A stretch of DNA of 64,000 nt from an uncultured Christensenella sp. (GCA_910578195.1 CAJTOY010000002.1:213862-277861), one strand, 5' to 3'. Shown: positions 49,765 to 59,062, counted from the stretch's first letter. Notes: generated from the sequence alone by a model not told the origin. Program-made: numbers and translations.

Positions 49765-50933
49765 TGATTTTCCTTTAAATGCGGGAACCGCGTGCAAAGC
49801 AGCCCGAAAATCTTCTTCGCGCACTCCTCGGCGCCGTATTCCGAATGGTGCGCCTCGGCGGCTTTTTTATAGGGCTCCAAAAGCGCGGGGTTTTTTATAA
49901 ACTCCTCGATTTTGTCGACCACCTTCGAGGGCTTGAAAATCTTCATTGCGCTGCCCACAGTATTTATATAATATTCGCCGTTGTATCTCTCGATACTCGT
50001 CGCATATTTCGTTATTATGTGCGGCAGACCGAAAAAGCAGGGCTCGGAGGTCATGCTCGCGCCGCTTTTGCCGCAGAATACGTCTGACGCCGCGAGCAGC
50101 TCGAACATATTGTCCGAAAGCCCGACGGGGCGAAAATCCGTATTGCCCTTGCTTTTCGATTTCAAAAACTTTTTATACAGCTTTTCGTTCTTTCCGCAGA
50201 CCGGAATAAGCGTGACGGGCAAGTCGCGCTCCAAAATTATTTTGCAGATTTTTTCCATTTTGCCGAGCCCGTAGCCGCCCTCGGCAAGCATAATCGTGAA
50301 CTTGTTTTCGTCGAGCCCGAGTTTTTTTCTGAGCTCCTTTTTGCTTTCGGTCACCTCGAACGCTTCCTTCCTGATAAGAAAGGGAACGCGCACCAGATTG
50401 TCCTTGTTGAACCGTCTTTTATGGCGTTTAAGCGCGCGCTCGTAGCCCGTGGTCGCGGAAACGAGCAGTAAATCGCAAGGGTATCTGTACATCGGATTTA
50501 CTATAATGTCGGGGAAGTAAACCGCCGTAAGGGGCTTGGACTTGCAGTGCACGGCGTAATAGTTGGTCGCGAAATGTGTGCTTACGACCAAATCGGGGCG
50601 AAGCTCGTCCATGTACTTTATGCCGCGGCTTTTCGAGCCCGGCTTCATAAAGGTCATTGCGCCCCACATTGAAAGCCATGTGCCGAAAAAATCCATGGAA
50701 AAGGTCTGGATATGCCCGTACAACGTGCATTTGTTGGCTTTGACGACGTCGTTTTGCATAAGTCTGTCCACCGCAGCAAGCTTTTTGTCGCCGCTTTCGG
50801 TGAAAAACTGCGAACGGACGCACTCAACTTTATCGCCGTACATTTCTTCGAATTTGTCGGCGATGCTGTTCATTGGCATAATATGTCCGAAGCCCGCTTC
50901 GGCATACGGAAATATTACTCTCGGCTTTTTCAT
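49761..50933 (-). CDS. MGDG-synthase-like GT28 glycosyltransferase
   Basis: 390 residues. N-terminal FPYAEAGFGHIMPMNSIADKFEE is typical of the MGDG-synthase N-domain. The C-terminal GT28 half has AEGGYGLGKMEKICK and CGKSGASMTSEPCFFGLPHI for UDP-sugar binding. Probably glycosylates diacylglycerol or a related lipid at the inner membrane face. Overlaps neighbours on both sides. Confidence 0.82.
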   Translation of the reverse strand: MKKPRVIFPYAEAGFGHIMPMNSIADKFEEMYGDKVECVRSQFFTESGDKKLAAVDRLMQNDVVKANKCTLYGHIQTFSMDFFGTWLSMWGAMTFMKPGSKSRGIKYMDELRPDLVVSTHFATNYYAVHCKSKPLTAVYFPDIIVNPMYRYPCDLLLVSATTGYERALKRHKRRFNKDNLVRVPFLIRKEAFEVTESKKELRKKLGLDENKFTIMLAEGGYGLGKMEKICKIILERDLPVTLIPVCGKNEKLYKKFLKSKSKGNTDFRPVGLSDNMFELLAASDVFCGKSGASMTSEPCFFGLPHIITKYATSIERYNGEYYINTVGSAMKIFKPSKVVDKIEEFIKNPALLEPYKKAAEAHHSEYGAEECAKKIFGLLCTRFPHLKENQ

Positions 50934-52099
50934 TTCTGCTCCGATTTCTTTTGTTTTTTATTTCTTATAAGCTTCCGCACGAAGTCGAAAGCGGTTATGA
51001 ATATTCCTATTACTATATAGACGTAATAAACGCCGAAGCGCCAGGCGAACATAGTCCAGATAAGCACGCCGCCCGCAAGCGTGGAAAACGCCGCGGTGAG
51101 CACGCCCTCGATAACGCCCGAGCTGCCCGGCGTGGGAACCACGGACGAGCTCATTGTTGCGTAAATGTTAAGCGCCATTACGGTAAACATTACGGTTATT
51201 CCGTCGGCGTCGGTGAGCCCCGCGAACATCTTCATTATGAAATACGGAAACGCGAACGTCAGAAAAATTTCGACGAAACACAAGAGTATCAGCATAATAA
51301 ACTTGAACGGACGGCGGGACATAATCGTAAACGCCGAGCGGAAGTCGTGCACAATCTTTTCAACTTTATAGAGGGCGCGCATGGGGTTTTTGACTATCTT
51401 TACCTTACAACCCAGCCCTATTATCCCTTTGACGAGCGCCCGCGAAAATTTCGGAAGCACGACGAAAAGAATTACGAGCACGGGTATGAACATGTTCACC
51501 ACAAGCCCTATCCAGCCGCCTATCAGTAAAAGAAGCTTTATTGAGTGGTCTTGCGAGGCGAGTATGCCCGAATACGCCGCCATAAACGAAAGGCTTATGA
51601 TTATCCAGCAGAACATCCACGCGAAGTATTTAATCATTATGACCGCGCTGGACGTGCCGCCCGTAAGCCCCTTTTTGTTCAGATAATAAATCTGCATGGG
51701 CTGACCGCCCGTCGCGAACGGGGTCACGTTGTCATAGAATTTGCCTATAAACGCAACCTTCATGCCCGCGCGGAAATGACACTTGCCCGTAGTCGTCTTT
51801 AATATGACAACGTATTCCAGCCACATTGCAAGAAAAATCGCTGTCAGCACGGCAAGAGTTACGACGGCGAAGCGCCAGTCGCTTGCCGCAATCACTTCGT
51901 CGAAAGATTTGACGTCGTCGCCCATTTCGTAGACGACCTTGAACATCATGAAGATGCCCAGCGCAATAGCCGCGAGCAACAAAACGGGGGCGACCCACCC
52001 GAATTTTTTCTTTTTGGGCGGTTCGACCTCGTGCATATTTTCGACGGAAAACTCTTCTGGTATCTCCGCCTCTTGTTGTTCGTTTTTGTTATCAGACAT
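50930..52099 (-). CDS. Lysylphosphatidylglycerol-synthase-type transmembrane protein (flippase-like)
   Basis: 389 residues: acidic N-terminal tail, then about eight membrane helices of the PF03706 (LPG_synthase_TM) type with GGQPMQIYYLNKKGL and TPGSSGVIEG. Such domains flip or carry modified lipids; the catalytic synthase domain of MprF is missing. Sits between alaS and the two glycolipid glycosyltransferases, suggesting a lipid-transfer step. Confidence 0.85.
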   Translation of the reverse strand: MSDNKNEQQEAEIPEEFSVENMHEVEPPKKKKFGWVAPVLLLAAIALGIFMMFKVVYEMGDDVKSFDEVIAASDWRFAVVTLAVLTAIFLAMWLEYVVILKTTTGKCHFRAGMKVAFIGKFYDNVTPFATGGQPMQIYYLNKKGLTGGTSSAVIMIKYFAWMFCWIIISLSFMAAYSGILASQDHSIKLLLLIGGWIGLVVNMFIPVLVILFVVLPKFSRALVKGIIGLGCKVKIVKNPMRALYKVEKIVHDFRSAFTIMSRRPFKFIMLILLCFVEIFLTFAFPYFIMKMFAGLTDADGITVMFTVMALNIYATMSSSVVPTPGSSGVIEGVLTAAFSTLAGGVLIWTMFAWRFGVYYVYIVIGIFITAFDFVRKLIRNKKQKKSEQK

Positions 52100-52102
52100 A
52101 AT

Positions 52103-53914
52103 TTATTTTAAAATCGCTTTAATGCGCTTTATACCCGCGGAAACGTTCTCCTGCTTGGCTATTTTAAACGTGCCGAGCTCGCCCGTGGACGCGACGTGGG
52201 GACCGCCGCAGATTTCCTTTGAAAATTCCCCTATCGAATAGGTCTTTACGACCTCGCCGTACTTACTGTCGAACACGCCGACGAAACCGCCTTCCTTCGC
52301 TTCTTCGAGGCTCATTTCCTTCATAACGACGGGAACGTTCTTTTCAATCTGGGCGTTGACCAGCTTTTCGACCTCCGCAACCTCTTCGTCGGTCAGTTTT
52401 CTCGCAAAGTTGAAGTCGAAGCGCAGTCTTTCCTCGTTGATGTTGCTGCCCTTCTGCTGAACGTCGGGCGAGCAGACGATTTTAAGCGCCGCGTTCAAAA
52501 GGTGTGTCGCGGTGTGATAGCGTGTCGCCGCCTCCGAATGGCTTTCGAGTCCGCCCTTGAACTGCCCCGCGGCGAGCACGCGGCTTTTTTCGCGGTGCTC
52601 TTTAAAGGCTTCGTCGAAGCCGTTTTTGTCGACGGTCAGTCCGTGCTCGGCGGCGAGCTCCTCGGTGAGCTCCAAGGGGAAGCCGTAGGTGTCGTATAGT
52701 CTGAACGCCTGCTTCCCGCCGATTACGCTTTCCTTGACGTAAGCGGGGTTACTCTTCGCCATGAACTCGTTCTTGCGTTCGAGGGAGATCACGCACTTGT
52801 CGAACTCCCTTATGCCTTGCGCAAGGGTCGCTTCGAATCTGTCCGCCTCTCTCTTGATTTCGTCGAGGATATATTCCTCCTTCTCCAAAAGCAGGGGGTA
52901 TGCATCGCCGTAAATTTTTTCTATGAATATTTTTGCCGCGCCGAGCATTGCCGAACTCTCGATACCGAGCTGACGGCAATAGCGGATAGCCCTTCTCATC
53001 AGCCTTCTCAAAATATAGCCCGCGCCCGTGTTCGAGGGAAGTATGCCCTGCGCGTCGCCGATAAGCATTACCGTAGTGCGCGTGTGGTCGGCGATAATGC
53101 GCATCGCCTTTCTGTCCTCGCCGCCGTCGGAGTACTTCTTGCCGCTCACGCGTTCGAGCTCCTCTATAACGGGCAAAAACAAGTCGGTCATATAGCCGTC
53201 GGAAAGTCCGTTTAAAAACAACAGCATTCTGTCGAAGCCGAAGCCCGTGTCTACGTTCTTGTTTTCGAGGGGCTCGTAGCCCGTCTCGGTCTTTTTGTAC
53301 TGCATGTAGACGTCGTTGCCTATCTCGACGTAGTCGTCGGGGAACACGGGGTTTTTCTTCTCGACGTCGAGCGGGTAGAACCATTCGTTGTCGGGTCCGC
53401 AGGGCGTGCCGACCGTGCCTTCGAGCTCCCACCAGTTATCCGACTTCGGAAGATAAAAAACGTGCTCGGGAAGCACGCCCGCTTTTTCGAGCAGCTTCGC
53501 CGTTTCGCTGTCGCGCGGCGCCGCGGAGTTGCCCTCGAATACGGTCGCGCAAAGCTTGTCCTTGTCGAGCCCGAACACCTTTGTAAGCATCTCGAAGCTC
53601 CACGCGGTTTTTTCGGTTTTGAAATAGTCGCCGAGCGACCAGTTGCCCATCATTTCGAAAAACGTGAAGTGGGAAGCGTCGCCGACGGCGTCTATGTCGA
53701 CCGTGCGCACGCAGCCCTGCACGTTGCAAAGGCGCTTGCCCTTCGGGTGCTTCCGACCCAACAGATAGGGCATAAGCGGCTGCATGCCCGCGACGTTGAA
53801 CATAACGCCCGTGCTGCCGTCGCCTATCAATGATACCGCGCCGATATTGACGTGACCCTTGCTTTCGTAAAATTCAATCCATTTCCGTCTTAATTGTGCC
53901 GATGTAATTTTCAT
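52103..53914 (-). CDS. alaS: Alanyl-tRNA synthetase lacking the C-Ala domain
   Basis: 603 residues; family members usually have about 875. Catalytic domain (GDASHFTFFEMMGNWSLGDYFK, then NVDTGFGFDRML) and editing domain with zinc ligands YHTATHLLNAAL and CGGPH are present. The chain ends right after that motif (GIKRIKAILK), so the C-terminal dimerisation/C-Ala domain is absent with no sign of a frameshift. CGGPH replaces the common CGGTH. Whether it is the only alaS cannot be seen. Between cysS and the flippase-like gene. Confidence 0.85.
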   Translation of the reverse strand: MKITSAQLRRKWIEFYESKGHVNIGAVSLIGDGSTGVMFNVAGMQPLMPYLLGRKHPKGKRLCNVQGCVRTVDIDAVGDASHFTFFEMMGNWSLGDYFKTEKTAWSFEMLTKVFGLDKDKLCATVFEGNSAAPRDSETAKLLEKAGVLPEHVFYLPKSDNWWELEGTVGTPCGPDNEWFYPLDVEKKNPVFPDDYVEIGNDVYMQYKKTETGYEPLENKNVDTGFGFDRMLLFLNGLSDGYMTDLFLPVIEELERVSGKKYSDGGEDRKAMRIIADHTRTTVMLIGDAQGILPSNTGAGYILRRLMRRAIRYCRQLGIESSAMLGAAKIFIEKIYGDAYPLLLEKEEYILDEIKREADRFEATLAQGIREFDKCVISLERKNEFMAKSNPAYVKESVIGGKQAFRLYDTYGFPLELTEELAAEHGLTVDKNGFDEAFKEHREKSRVLAAGQFKGGLESHSEAATRYHTATHLLNAALKIVCSPDVQQKGSNINEERLRFDFNFARKLTDEEVAEVEKLVNAQIEKNVPVVMKEMSLEEAKEGGFVGVFDSKYGEVVKTYSIGEFSKEICGGPHVASTGELGTFKIAKQENVSAGIKRIKAILK

Positions 53915-53924
53915 ATATTTATCC

Positions 53925-55316
53925 TTATTTCTTATTAATGGTATATCCGTCTTTGCTATCCTTTATAATATAACCCGCTTCGTCGAGCCGTGCGCGAAGT
54001 TTGTCCGCCTCAGCCCAGTTTCTCTCGGACTTAGCCGTCCAGCGCAGCTCGGCAAGCTTTTTAATATCTTCGGGGATATCCTCGGGATTCTTTTTCTCAA
54101 CCTCCGCAAGGTATTCGTCCGCGCCCTTTTTGAAAAGCCCCAACAATGAATATGTTTTGCGTAGCTGGTAAATATCCTCCGCCGCGCTTTTGTCGTTTGC
54201 CGAAAGCTTTTTGGAAACGTCCTTGAAGATACCGAACAAATCGGACAACGCGAGCGCGGTATTGAAGTCGTCGCTCATGACCGCGTCGAAGCGCGCGTCA
54301 ATCTGCGGGTTACCCGCCTTGCCCTTGCCGAACTTTTCTTCGACGTTCTTTATAATCTTGTAAAAGCCCGTAAGATGCTTTTCCGCCTCGGCAAAAATGC
54401 CGTCGGTCAGATTTATGTCGTTTCTGTAATTAGTTTGAAGCAGCGCGAATTTAATCGCCTCGTTCGTGTACTTTTTCAGCAAGTCCTCCAAAAGAAGGCT
54501 GTTGCCGAGGCTTTTGGACATCTTCTGTCCGTTGACCTTTATAAGTCCGTTGTGCACCCAGTACTTTGCAAACTGCTTGCCCGTAAGGCTTTCTGTCTGG
54601 GCAATCTCGTTTTCGTGGTGAGGGAAAATCAAATCGCGCCCGCCGCCGTGAATGTCTATCTGCTCGCCGAACGCCGTCTTGTTCATTGCCGAGCACTCTA
54701 TGTGCCAGCCCGGTCTGCCCTCGCCCCACGGCGAAGCCCAGCTTATTTCGCCCGCCTTTGCCGCCTTCCACAGCGCGAAGTCGGCGGGGTTTCTCTTCTC
54801 GTCGTTGTTGTCCACGCGCACGCCGTCGAGCATATCCTCGACCGAGCGGTTGGAAAGACAGCCGTAGCGCTTAAAGCTCGTCACGTCGAAATACACGTCG
54901 CCGTTTGCGGCGGGGTATGCGTGTCCGCTTTCTATAAGCCTCGAAATAAAGTCGATTATATTGTCTATATTCTCCGTCGCTTTTAGCCATAGCGTAGGCT
55001 CGCCCACGTCCAGCTCCGCCATGATTTTGTCGATTTTGACTATCATGTCCGCGGCGTACTTGTCCGCGGGTATGCCCGTCTCGCGGCTTTTTGCGATTAT
55101 TTTGTCGTCGACGTCGGTATAATTGCGGGCGTACGTCACGTTAAAGCCCTGCTTTTCGAGGTACTTGCGCATTATGTCGTATATAAGCGCCTGATAGCCG
55201 TGCCCGATATGCGCGTCGCCCGAAACGGTAATTCCGCACGCGTACATTTTGACTGCGTTTTTGTCGAGCGGGATAAATTCTTCCTTCGTGCGCGTAAGCG
55301 TATTGTAAATTTTCAA
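53925..55316 (-). CDS. cysS: Cysteinyl-tRNA synthetase
   Basis: 463 residues. MYACGITVSGDAHIGHGYQAL (zinc cysteine and HIGH), CSAMNKTAFGEQIDIHGGGRDLIFPHHENEIAQTE and KMSKSLGNSLLLEDLL. Overlaps cysE by four bases, the usual cysE-cysS pairing. No T-box seen upstream. Confidence 0.97.
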   Translation of the reverse strand: MKIYNTLTRTKEEFIPLDKNAVKMYACGITVSGDAHIGHGYQALIYDIMRKYLEKQGFNVTYARNYTDVDDKIIAKSRETGIPADKYAADMIVKIDKIMAELDVGEPTLWLKATENIDNIIDFISRLIESGHAYPAANGDVYFDVTSFKRYGCLSNRSVEDMLDGVRVDNNDEKRNPADFALWKAAKAGEISWASPWGEGRPGWHIECSAMNKTAFGEQIDIHGGGRDLIFPHHENEIAQTESLTGKQFAKYWVHNGLIKVNGQKMSKSLGNSLLLEDLLKKYTNEAIKFALLQTNYRNDINLTDGIFAEAEKHLTGFYKIIKNVEEKFGKGKAGNPQIDARFDAVMSDDFNTALALSDLFGIFKDVSKKLSANDKSAAEDIYQLRKTYSLLGLFKKGADEYLAEVEKKNPEDIPEDIKKLAELRWTAKSERNWAEADKLRARLDEAGYIIKDSKDGYTINKK

Positions 55317-55849
55317 TGTAGCTCCTTATTTTCGGAAATTTTTACGACCTTTGCGGGCACGCCGACCGCCGTCGCGTGCGGAGGAACGCTTTTTAAAACG
55401 ACCGCGCCCGCGCCGATTTTGGCAAAGTCGCCTATCGTGATATTGCCTAAAACCTTGGCGCCCGCGGAGATGACGCAGTATCTGCCCACCGTAGGGTGGC
55501 GTTTGCCCGTTTCCTTGCCCGTTCCGCCGAGGGTACAGCCCTGATATAAAACCGTGCCCTCGCCGACCTCGGCGGTTTCGCCTATCACCACGCCTTCGCC
55601 GTGGTCAATGAACACGCCGGGCGCGATTTTTGCCGCGGGGTGGATTTCTATGCCCGTGAAAAACTTGCACGTTTGCGAAACTATCCGCGCGAGCAGTTTA
55701 AGCTTTATGCGGTACAGTCCGCCCGCAAGTCGGTGCATGGATAGGGCATGAACGCCCGAATAGGTCAGTAAAATTTCGAATTTGTTTCTTGCGGCGGGGT
55801 CGTTGCGCTTTGCCGCTTCGATATCCGCCCTTAACCGTTTGAAAAGCAT
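55313..55849 (-). CDS. cysE: Serine O-acetyltransferase
   Basis: 178 residues. Left-handed beta-helix hexapeptide repeats with GIEIHPAAKIAPGVFIDHGEGVVIGETAEVG and GTGKETGKRHPTVG, the SAT signature. Makes O-acetylserine for cysteine synthesis. First gene of the six-gene operon; its promoter is at 55871-55899. Confidence 0.96.
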   Translation of the reverse strand: MLFKRLRADIEAAKRNDPAARNKFEILLTYSGVHALSMHRLAGGLYRIKLKLLARIVSQTCKFFTGIEIHPAAKIAPGVFIDHGEGVVIGETAEVGEGTVLYQGCTLGGTGKETGKRHPTVGRYCVISAGAKVLGNITIGDFAKIGAGAVVLKSVPPHATAVGVPAKVVKISENKELH

Positions 55850-55870
55850 AGTATATTCTATGCCTTATTT

Positions 55871-55899
55871 ATTATAAGTTTTACGGTTAATAATTGCAA
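55871..55899 (-). promoter_or_regulatory. cysE operon promoter
   Basis: Minus strand -35 TTGCAA (55894-55899), 17 bp, -10 TATAAT (55871-55876). Short leader of under 20 bases with AAGG. Confidence 0.8.
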
Positions 55900-56001
55900 G
55901 CAATTTCATTCACGAATATCCGCCTACGACGGCTTAAAAATAGGCAATGTAAATTTTTCACATTTTATTTAAATACTTTGTTAAAAAATTTGAAAATAGC
56001 C

Positions 56002-56030
56002 TTGACTTGCATGGAAAAAAGTGTTATTAT
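56002..56030 (+). promoter_or_regulatory. Promoter of the DeoR-family gene
   Basis: -35 TTGACT (56002-56007), 17 bp, -10 TATTAT (56025-56030); leader of about 40 bases with GGAG. Confidence 0.75.
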
Positions 56031-56076
56031 AGATTTGTAGAATAAATCAAGTGAAAAATTTTAACACGGAGTAATT

Positions 56077-56835
56077 ATGAAACGGGAAAGAATTGAAGAA
56101 ATAGCCGAAATTCTCGACAAACGCGGTAAAATGACGCTCGAACAGCTTGAAGAAGTGTTCCCCAACGTCTCGCAAATGACGCTGAGGCGCGACCTTTTCC
56201 AGCTTGAAGAGGACGGTCGTATTATCCGTATCCGCGGCGGCGCTATGTCGGTCAAAGAAGTTCAGAAGGTTTCCGGCGAAGAGTACACAAAAAAGACGAC
56301 CATCAACACCGACGCGAAAATAGTAATCGCGCAAAAGGCGGCGGGGCTTATCGACGAGAACTCGTGCGTTTTCCTTGACGGCGGCACGACCGCAATGTAT
56401 CTTTCCAAGGAAATGCCCGACATCAAATGCCACGTCTTTACAAACGGTCTTGCCGTCGGTATGGAGCTTGCGCAGAAAAAGAATATAAATATAACCATCG
56501 TCGGCGGACAGCTTATGCGCGACAACCTCTCCACCGCTTCGCCCGCGGCAAAGGAGTATTTCGACAGAACCAACTTCGAAATCGCCATTGTTTCCGCGAC
56601 GGCGTTCACGCCCGAGCAGGGTTTTTCGTGCAACAGTCAGGTCGAAAGCGAGCTTTTGAAAAGCGTATTTAAAAAAGCGCGCCACGTCTACATGATGCTC
56701 GACAGCTCGAAGATAGGCAAAATAAACCCCTACACCTTCGCAAGGCTGGAAGATATCGACGTGCTCATTACAGACGACCACTTCCCCAAGGAATACAAGC
56801 TTTTATTCGAAAACGAAGATATAGTTGTTATGTAA
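56077..56835 (+). CDS. DeoR/GlpR-family sugar-phosphate-responsive regulator
   Basis: 252 residues. N-terminal helix-turn-helix RIEEIAEILDKRGKMTLEQLEEVFPNVSQMTLRRDL and the sensor domain with FLDGGTTAMYLSKEM and SSKIGK. The family binds a phosphorylated sugar. No sugar gene is adjacent, so the target is unknown. Ends at a good terminator (56857-56887). Confidence 0.9.
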   Translation: MKRERIEEIAEILDKRGKMTLEQLEEVFPNVSQMTLRRDLFQLEEDGRIIRIRGGAMSVKEVQKVSGEEYTKKTTINTDAKIVIAQKAAGLIDENSCVFLDGGTTAMYLSKEMPDIKCHVFTNGLAVGMELAQKKNINITIVGGQLMRDNLSTASPAAKEYFDRTNFEIAIVSATAFTPEQGFSCNSQVESELLKSVFKKARHVYMMLDSSKIGKINPYTFARLEDIDVLITDDHFPKEYKLLFENEDIVVM

Positions 56836-56856
56836 CAGACAACCATAGAGATTAAA

Positions 56857-56887
56857 GCAAGGACGAGAAATACGTCCTTGCGTTTTT
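56857..56887 (+). terminator. Terminator of the DeoR-family gene
   Basis: GCAAGGACG / CGTCCTTGC followed by GTTTTTATT; intact. Confidence 0.85.
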
Positions 56888-56930
56888 ATTAAATTACTGT
56901 AATTATCCCGACACTTTCAGAGGTTGTAAA

Positions 56931-57584
56931 ATGGCGCAAACAATAAAAAGTTTAAATGAAATGCTGAAAGACATTCAAGTTGAAGGCTTTCAGCTTAGAA
57001 AATTGAAGAGAGGACTCTATGCCGGATACAATTTAGCTTATGGCGTTGTAGACGACAAAATCGAAATAGGATTTAAAATTCTTTACCAAAAGGAAAATGA
57101 CCCTAATGCAAAAAATGCAATTGAACAAACTATAAAAGATAATATCGAATATGTCAGAACCATTAACTTAAACTATTCCCCGAAAGGCAGTTCGCTTATA
57201 AAATTAATAGATTTGGAAGGAATAGTTTATTTGGTTGGATATGAGGTAAACGGCATATCGATTGAATTTGAAGTCGACCAATGCAGTTTCGATCACGAGG
57301 GTATTTTTTACACCCGCGCGGAAGTGAACAAGATGATTAAAAAAGCGATAAAATTATATGTAAAGAAAATAAATATTATTTTGAGAAATAAGCATTTCAA
57401 GCTTGAAAGTTATAAACTGCAAGACGAATTCGAAGCAGTTAATGTTAGTGAAATTGACTGTGTCCACTATGTAACATTATCGGGAAAAGCGTATGGCAAA
57501 GACTGTAATTTTACCGTAAGGGATTTTGAAACCGAAAACATCAGAAAACGATTAAAAATCGAACTTAAAAAAATAAAAGCATAG
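56931..57584 (+). CDS. AT-rich orphan protein of unknown function
   Basis: 217 residues, GAGG ribosome site. No signal or membrane segment; mixed alpha/beta, rich in Lys and Ile, with AQTIKSLNEMLKDIQVEGFQLRKLKRGLYAG at the start. Codons are far more AT-rich than its neighbours, so it was probably acquired. I recognise no family. The hairpin behind it resembles the one inside cassette 1. Confidence 0.7.
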   Translation: MAQTIKSLNEMLKDIQVEGFQLRKLKRGLYAGYNLAYGVVDDKIEIGFKILYQKENDPNAKNAIEQTIKDNIEYVRTINLNYSPKGSSLIKLIDLEGIVYLVGYEVNGISIEFEVDQCSFDHEGIFYTRAEVNKMIKKAIKLYVKKINIILRNKHFKLESYKLQDEFEAVNVSEIDCVHYVTLSGKAYGKDCNFTVRDFETENIRKRLKIELKKIKA

Positions 57585-57620
57585 CGCACTATACTTCGCA
57601 AGCGAATATAGTGCGCTGTT
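57583..57620 (+). terminator. Hairpin AGCGCACTATA / TATAGTGCGCT behind the orphan gene
   Basis: 11-bp stem (57583-57593 and 57607-57617) with inner TTCG / CGAA and AAG-type loop; overlaps the stop codon. Same outer arm and loop as the hairpin at 25209-25243, with changes in the inner stem that keep pairing. Confidence 0.7.
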
Positions 57621-57627
57621 ATTTTGC

Positions 57628-57840
57628 TTAATCCGACCATTTGTGCTTTTCAAGCGTCCTGTCCTTCACGTCGTCATAATACTCGAAGTATCTGGCGCGT
57701 ATCTCGTCGATTGACATTTCGGGGTTTATAAGCCCCAGCATTTCGTCAAGCTCCTCGGGCGAAAAGTCCGAAAGACAGAATTCGCCGTCAAACGCTTGCG
57801 CAAGCTTCATTAAATCCCAACCCGTAGCTTTCATGCTCAA
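57628..57840 (-). CDS. Small acidic protein of unknown function
   Basis: 70 residues, start overlaps the lipoprotein stop (ATGA). Helical, acidic, with FSPEELDEMLGLINPEMSIDEIRARYFEYY. No family recognised. Encoded with the lipoprotein at 57837-58976. Confidence 0.6.
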   Translation of the reverse strand: MSMKATGWDLMKLAQAFDGEFCLSDFSPEELDEMLGLINPEMSIDEIRARYFEYYDDVKDRTLEKHKWSD

Positions 57841-58976
57841 CCCTTCTGCTCCTTGGCTTTTTCAAGCATTTCAAGGTTCTTCGCCATGTCGCAATCTCTG
57901 TCCGAATAGCTGTAATAGTATGTCGTGAGCGAATCCGCCACGCCGCCGAAGCCGTTGATTTTGCCGCTCCACCGCTCTTTGAAATTATAGAAGCGGAAAA
58001 GCCCGTTTTCCCAAAGTCTGAAAACGACTATTACGCCGGGATCTTCCTCGGTGCCAACCCATTGGCAGTTGTCCGAAGAGTTCGCCCGCCTCAGCATTTT
58101 AAGCGACGCCTCGTCCGAGTTCGCGACTTCGGTATTCAGCGTCATTATTATAAAATAACCGCCCTCGTCCTCTTCCACGATATTAGCGCTTGCGACGATG
58201 TTTTCGGCAAGGATATTGATGTTGCCGCGAATCGTAACGTTGTCCTCGCCCGCGGTGTTGACTATATCCTCTTCGATTTTCTCCGGCGGGATAAATTCCG
58301 ACTTCTTCATTACGATGTCGGGCTTGCCCCAGTCCTTGCCCGTCGCCCAGTCGCATTCGAGCATGTTGCAGCTCAGCGTTTCGTCATACTTGTCCGAAAT
58401 GCGTATATTGTCGCCCTCGAATCTATATAGCAAGTCCGTCTTATCGGTAAATCTCAGTCGCGCGCTTTCGAACAAGCCCTTGAACGTGCCGACAATACCG
58501 CTCGACTCCTTGACCTTCTTTATCGTATAGTGATAGCGGTAACCGCAGGTATTCTCGCTTTCGTTAACCCTTAAATAGTATTCTTGTTTAAGCGCCTTGG
58601 CAGAACCGTTGCTTCCGAGGTCGGTGTCGCCCTCCTGATGGCTGAAAAACGCATACTTGTCCAGCGTCCTTTCGTTATAGCATGCATACGCGTAAAGCTT
58701 AGCCGCCGCAACCGACGCCGCCCTGACCACTTCGGGGTCCTCGTTGTCGACTTCTCCGTCGGCGGTTTTGTGCCTTTCCGCAACCGCCTTATATTCCGCG
58801 ACAGCCTGTTTCGAATACTCCTCGTAAGCGGGCTTCTGTTCGGGATGAACATTGATATCGCGCATTATTTCGCCGTTGTCGATTTCGACGTCCGTACCCT
58901 TACAGCCCGCAAGACAGGTGCAAACGAATACAATCGGCGCTATCAATACAGATAAAACCTTAAAGATTTTTTTCAT
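57837..58976 (-). CDS. Lipoprotein of unknown function
   Basis: 379 residues from the ATG at 58976. Signal peptide KKIFKVLSVLIAPIVFVCTCLAGC with lipobox CLAGC. The earlier in-frame ATGs lie in the promoter. Mature part is charged alpha/beta with no family I recognise. The -10 box TAAAAT (58984-58989) ends seven bases before the ATG, so it is read as leaderless. Confidence 0.75.
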   Translation of the reverse strand: MKKIFKVLSVLIAPIVFVCTCLAGCKGTDVEIDNGEIMRDINVHPEQKPAYEEYSKQAVAEYKAVAERHKTADGEVDNEDPEVVRAASVAAAKLYAYACYNERTLDKYAFFSHQEGDTDLGSNGSAKALKQEYYLRVNESENTCGYRYHYTIKKVKESSGIVGTFKGLFESARLRFTDKTDLLYRFEGDNIRISDKYDETLSCNMLECDWATGKDWGKPDIVMKKSEFIPPEKIEEDIVNTAGEDNVTIRGNINILAENIVASANIVEEDEGGYFIIMTLNTEVANSDEASLKMLRRANSSDNCQWVGTEEDPGVIVVFRLWENGLFRFYNFKERWSGKINGFGGVADSLTTYYYSYSDRDCDMAKNLEMLEKAKEQKG

Positions 58977-58983
58977 ATACATA

Positions 58984-59012
58984 ATTTTACCATAAAATAG
59001 CATTTTTAGCAA
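58984..59012 (-). promoter_or_regulatory. Lipoprotein gene promoter, leaderless
   Basis: Minus strand -35 TTGCTA (59007-59012), 17 bp, -10 TAAAAT (58984-58989), seven bases to ATG. Confidence 0.75.
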
Positions 59013-59062
59013 GCTATTTGTGTGATTTGACTGTGAAATGTAATAATAAAGAGTGACTTGTG

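Noticed and set aside
55850..56001. T-box or other riboswitch before cysE-cysS
   Set aside because: The promoter lies under 30 bases from the cysE start; there is no room for a T-box and no T-box sequence was seen.
56857..57620. AT-rich orphan gene as a cassette with the same ends
   Set aside because: The terminator of the DeoR-family gene is intact and the palindromic ends are missing; only the hairpin is similar.
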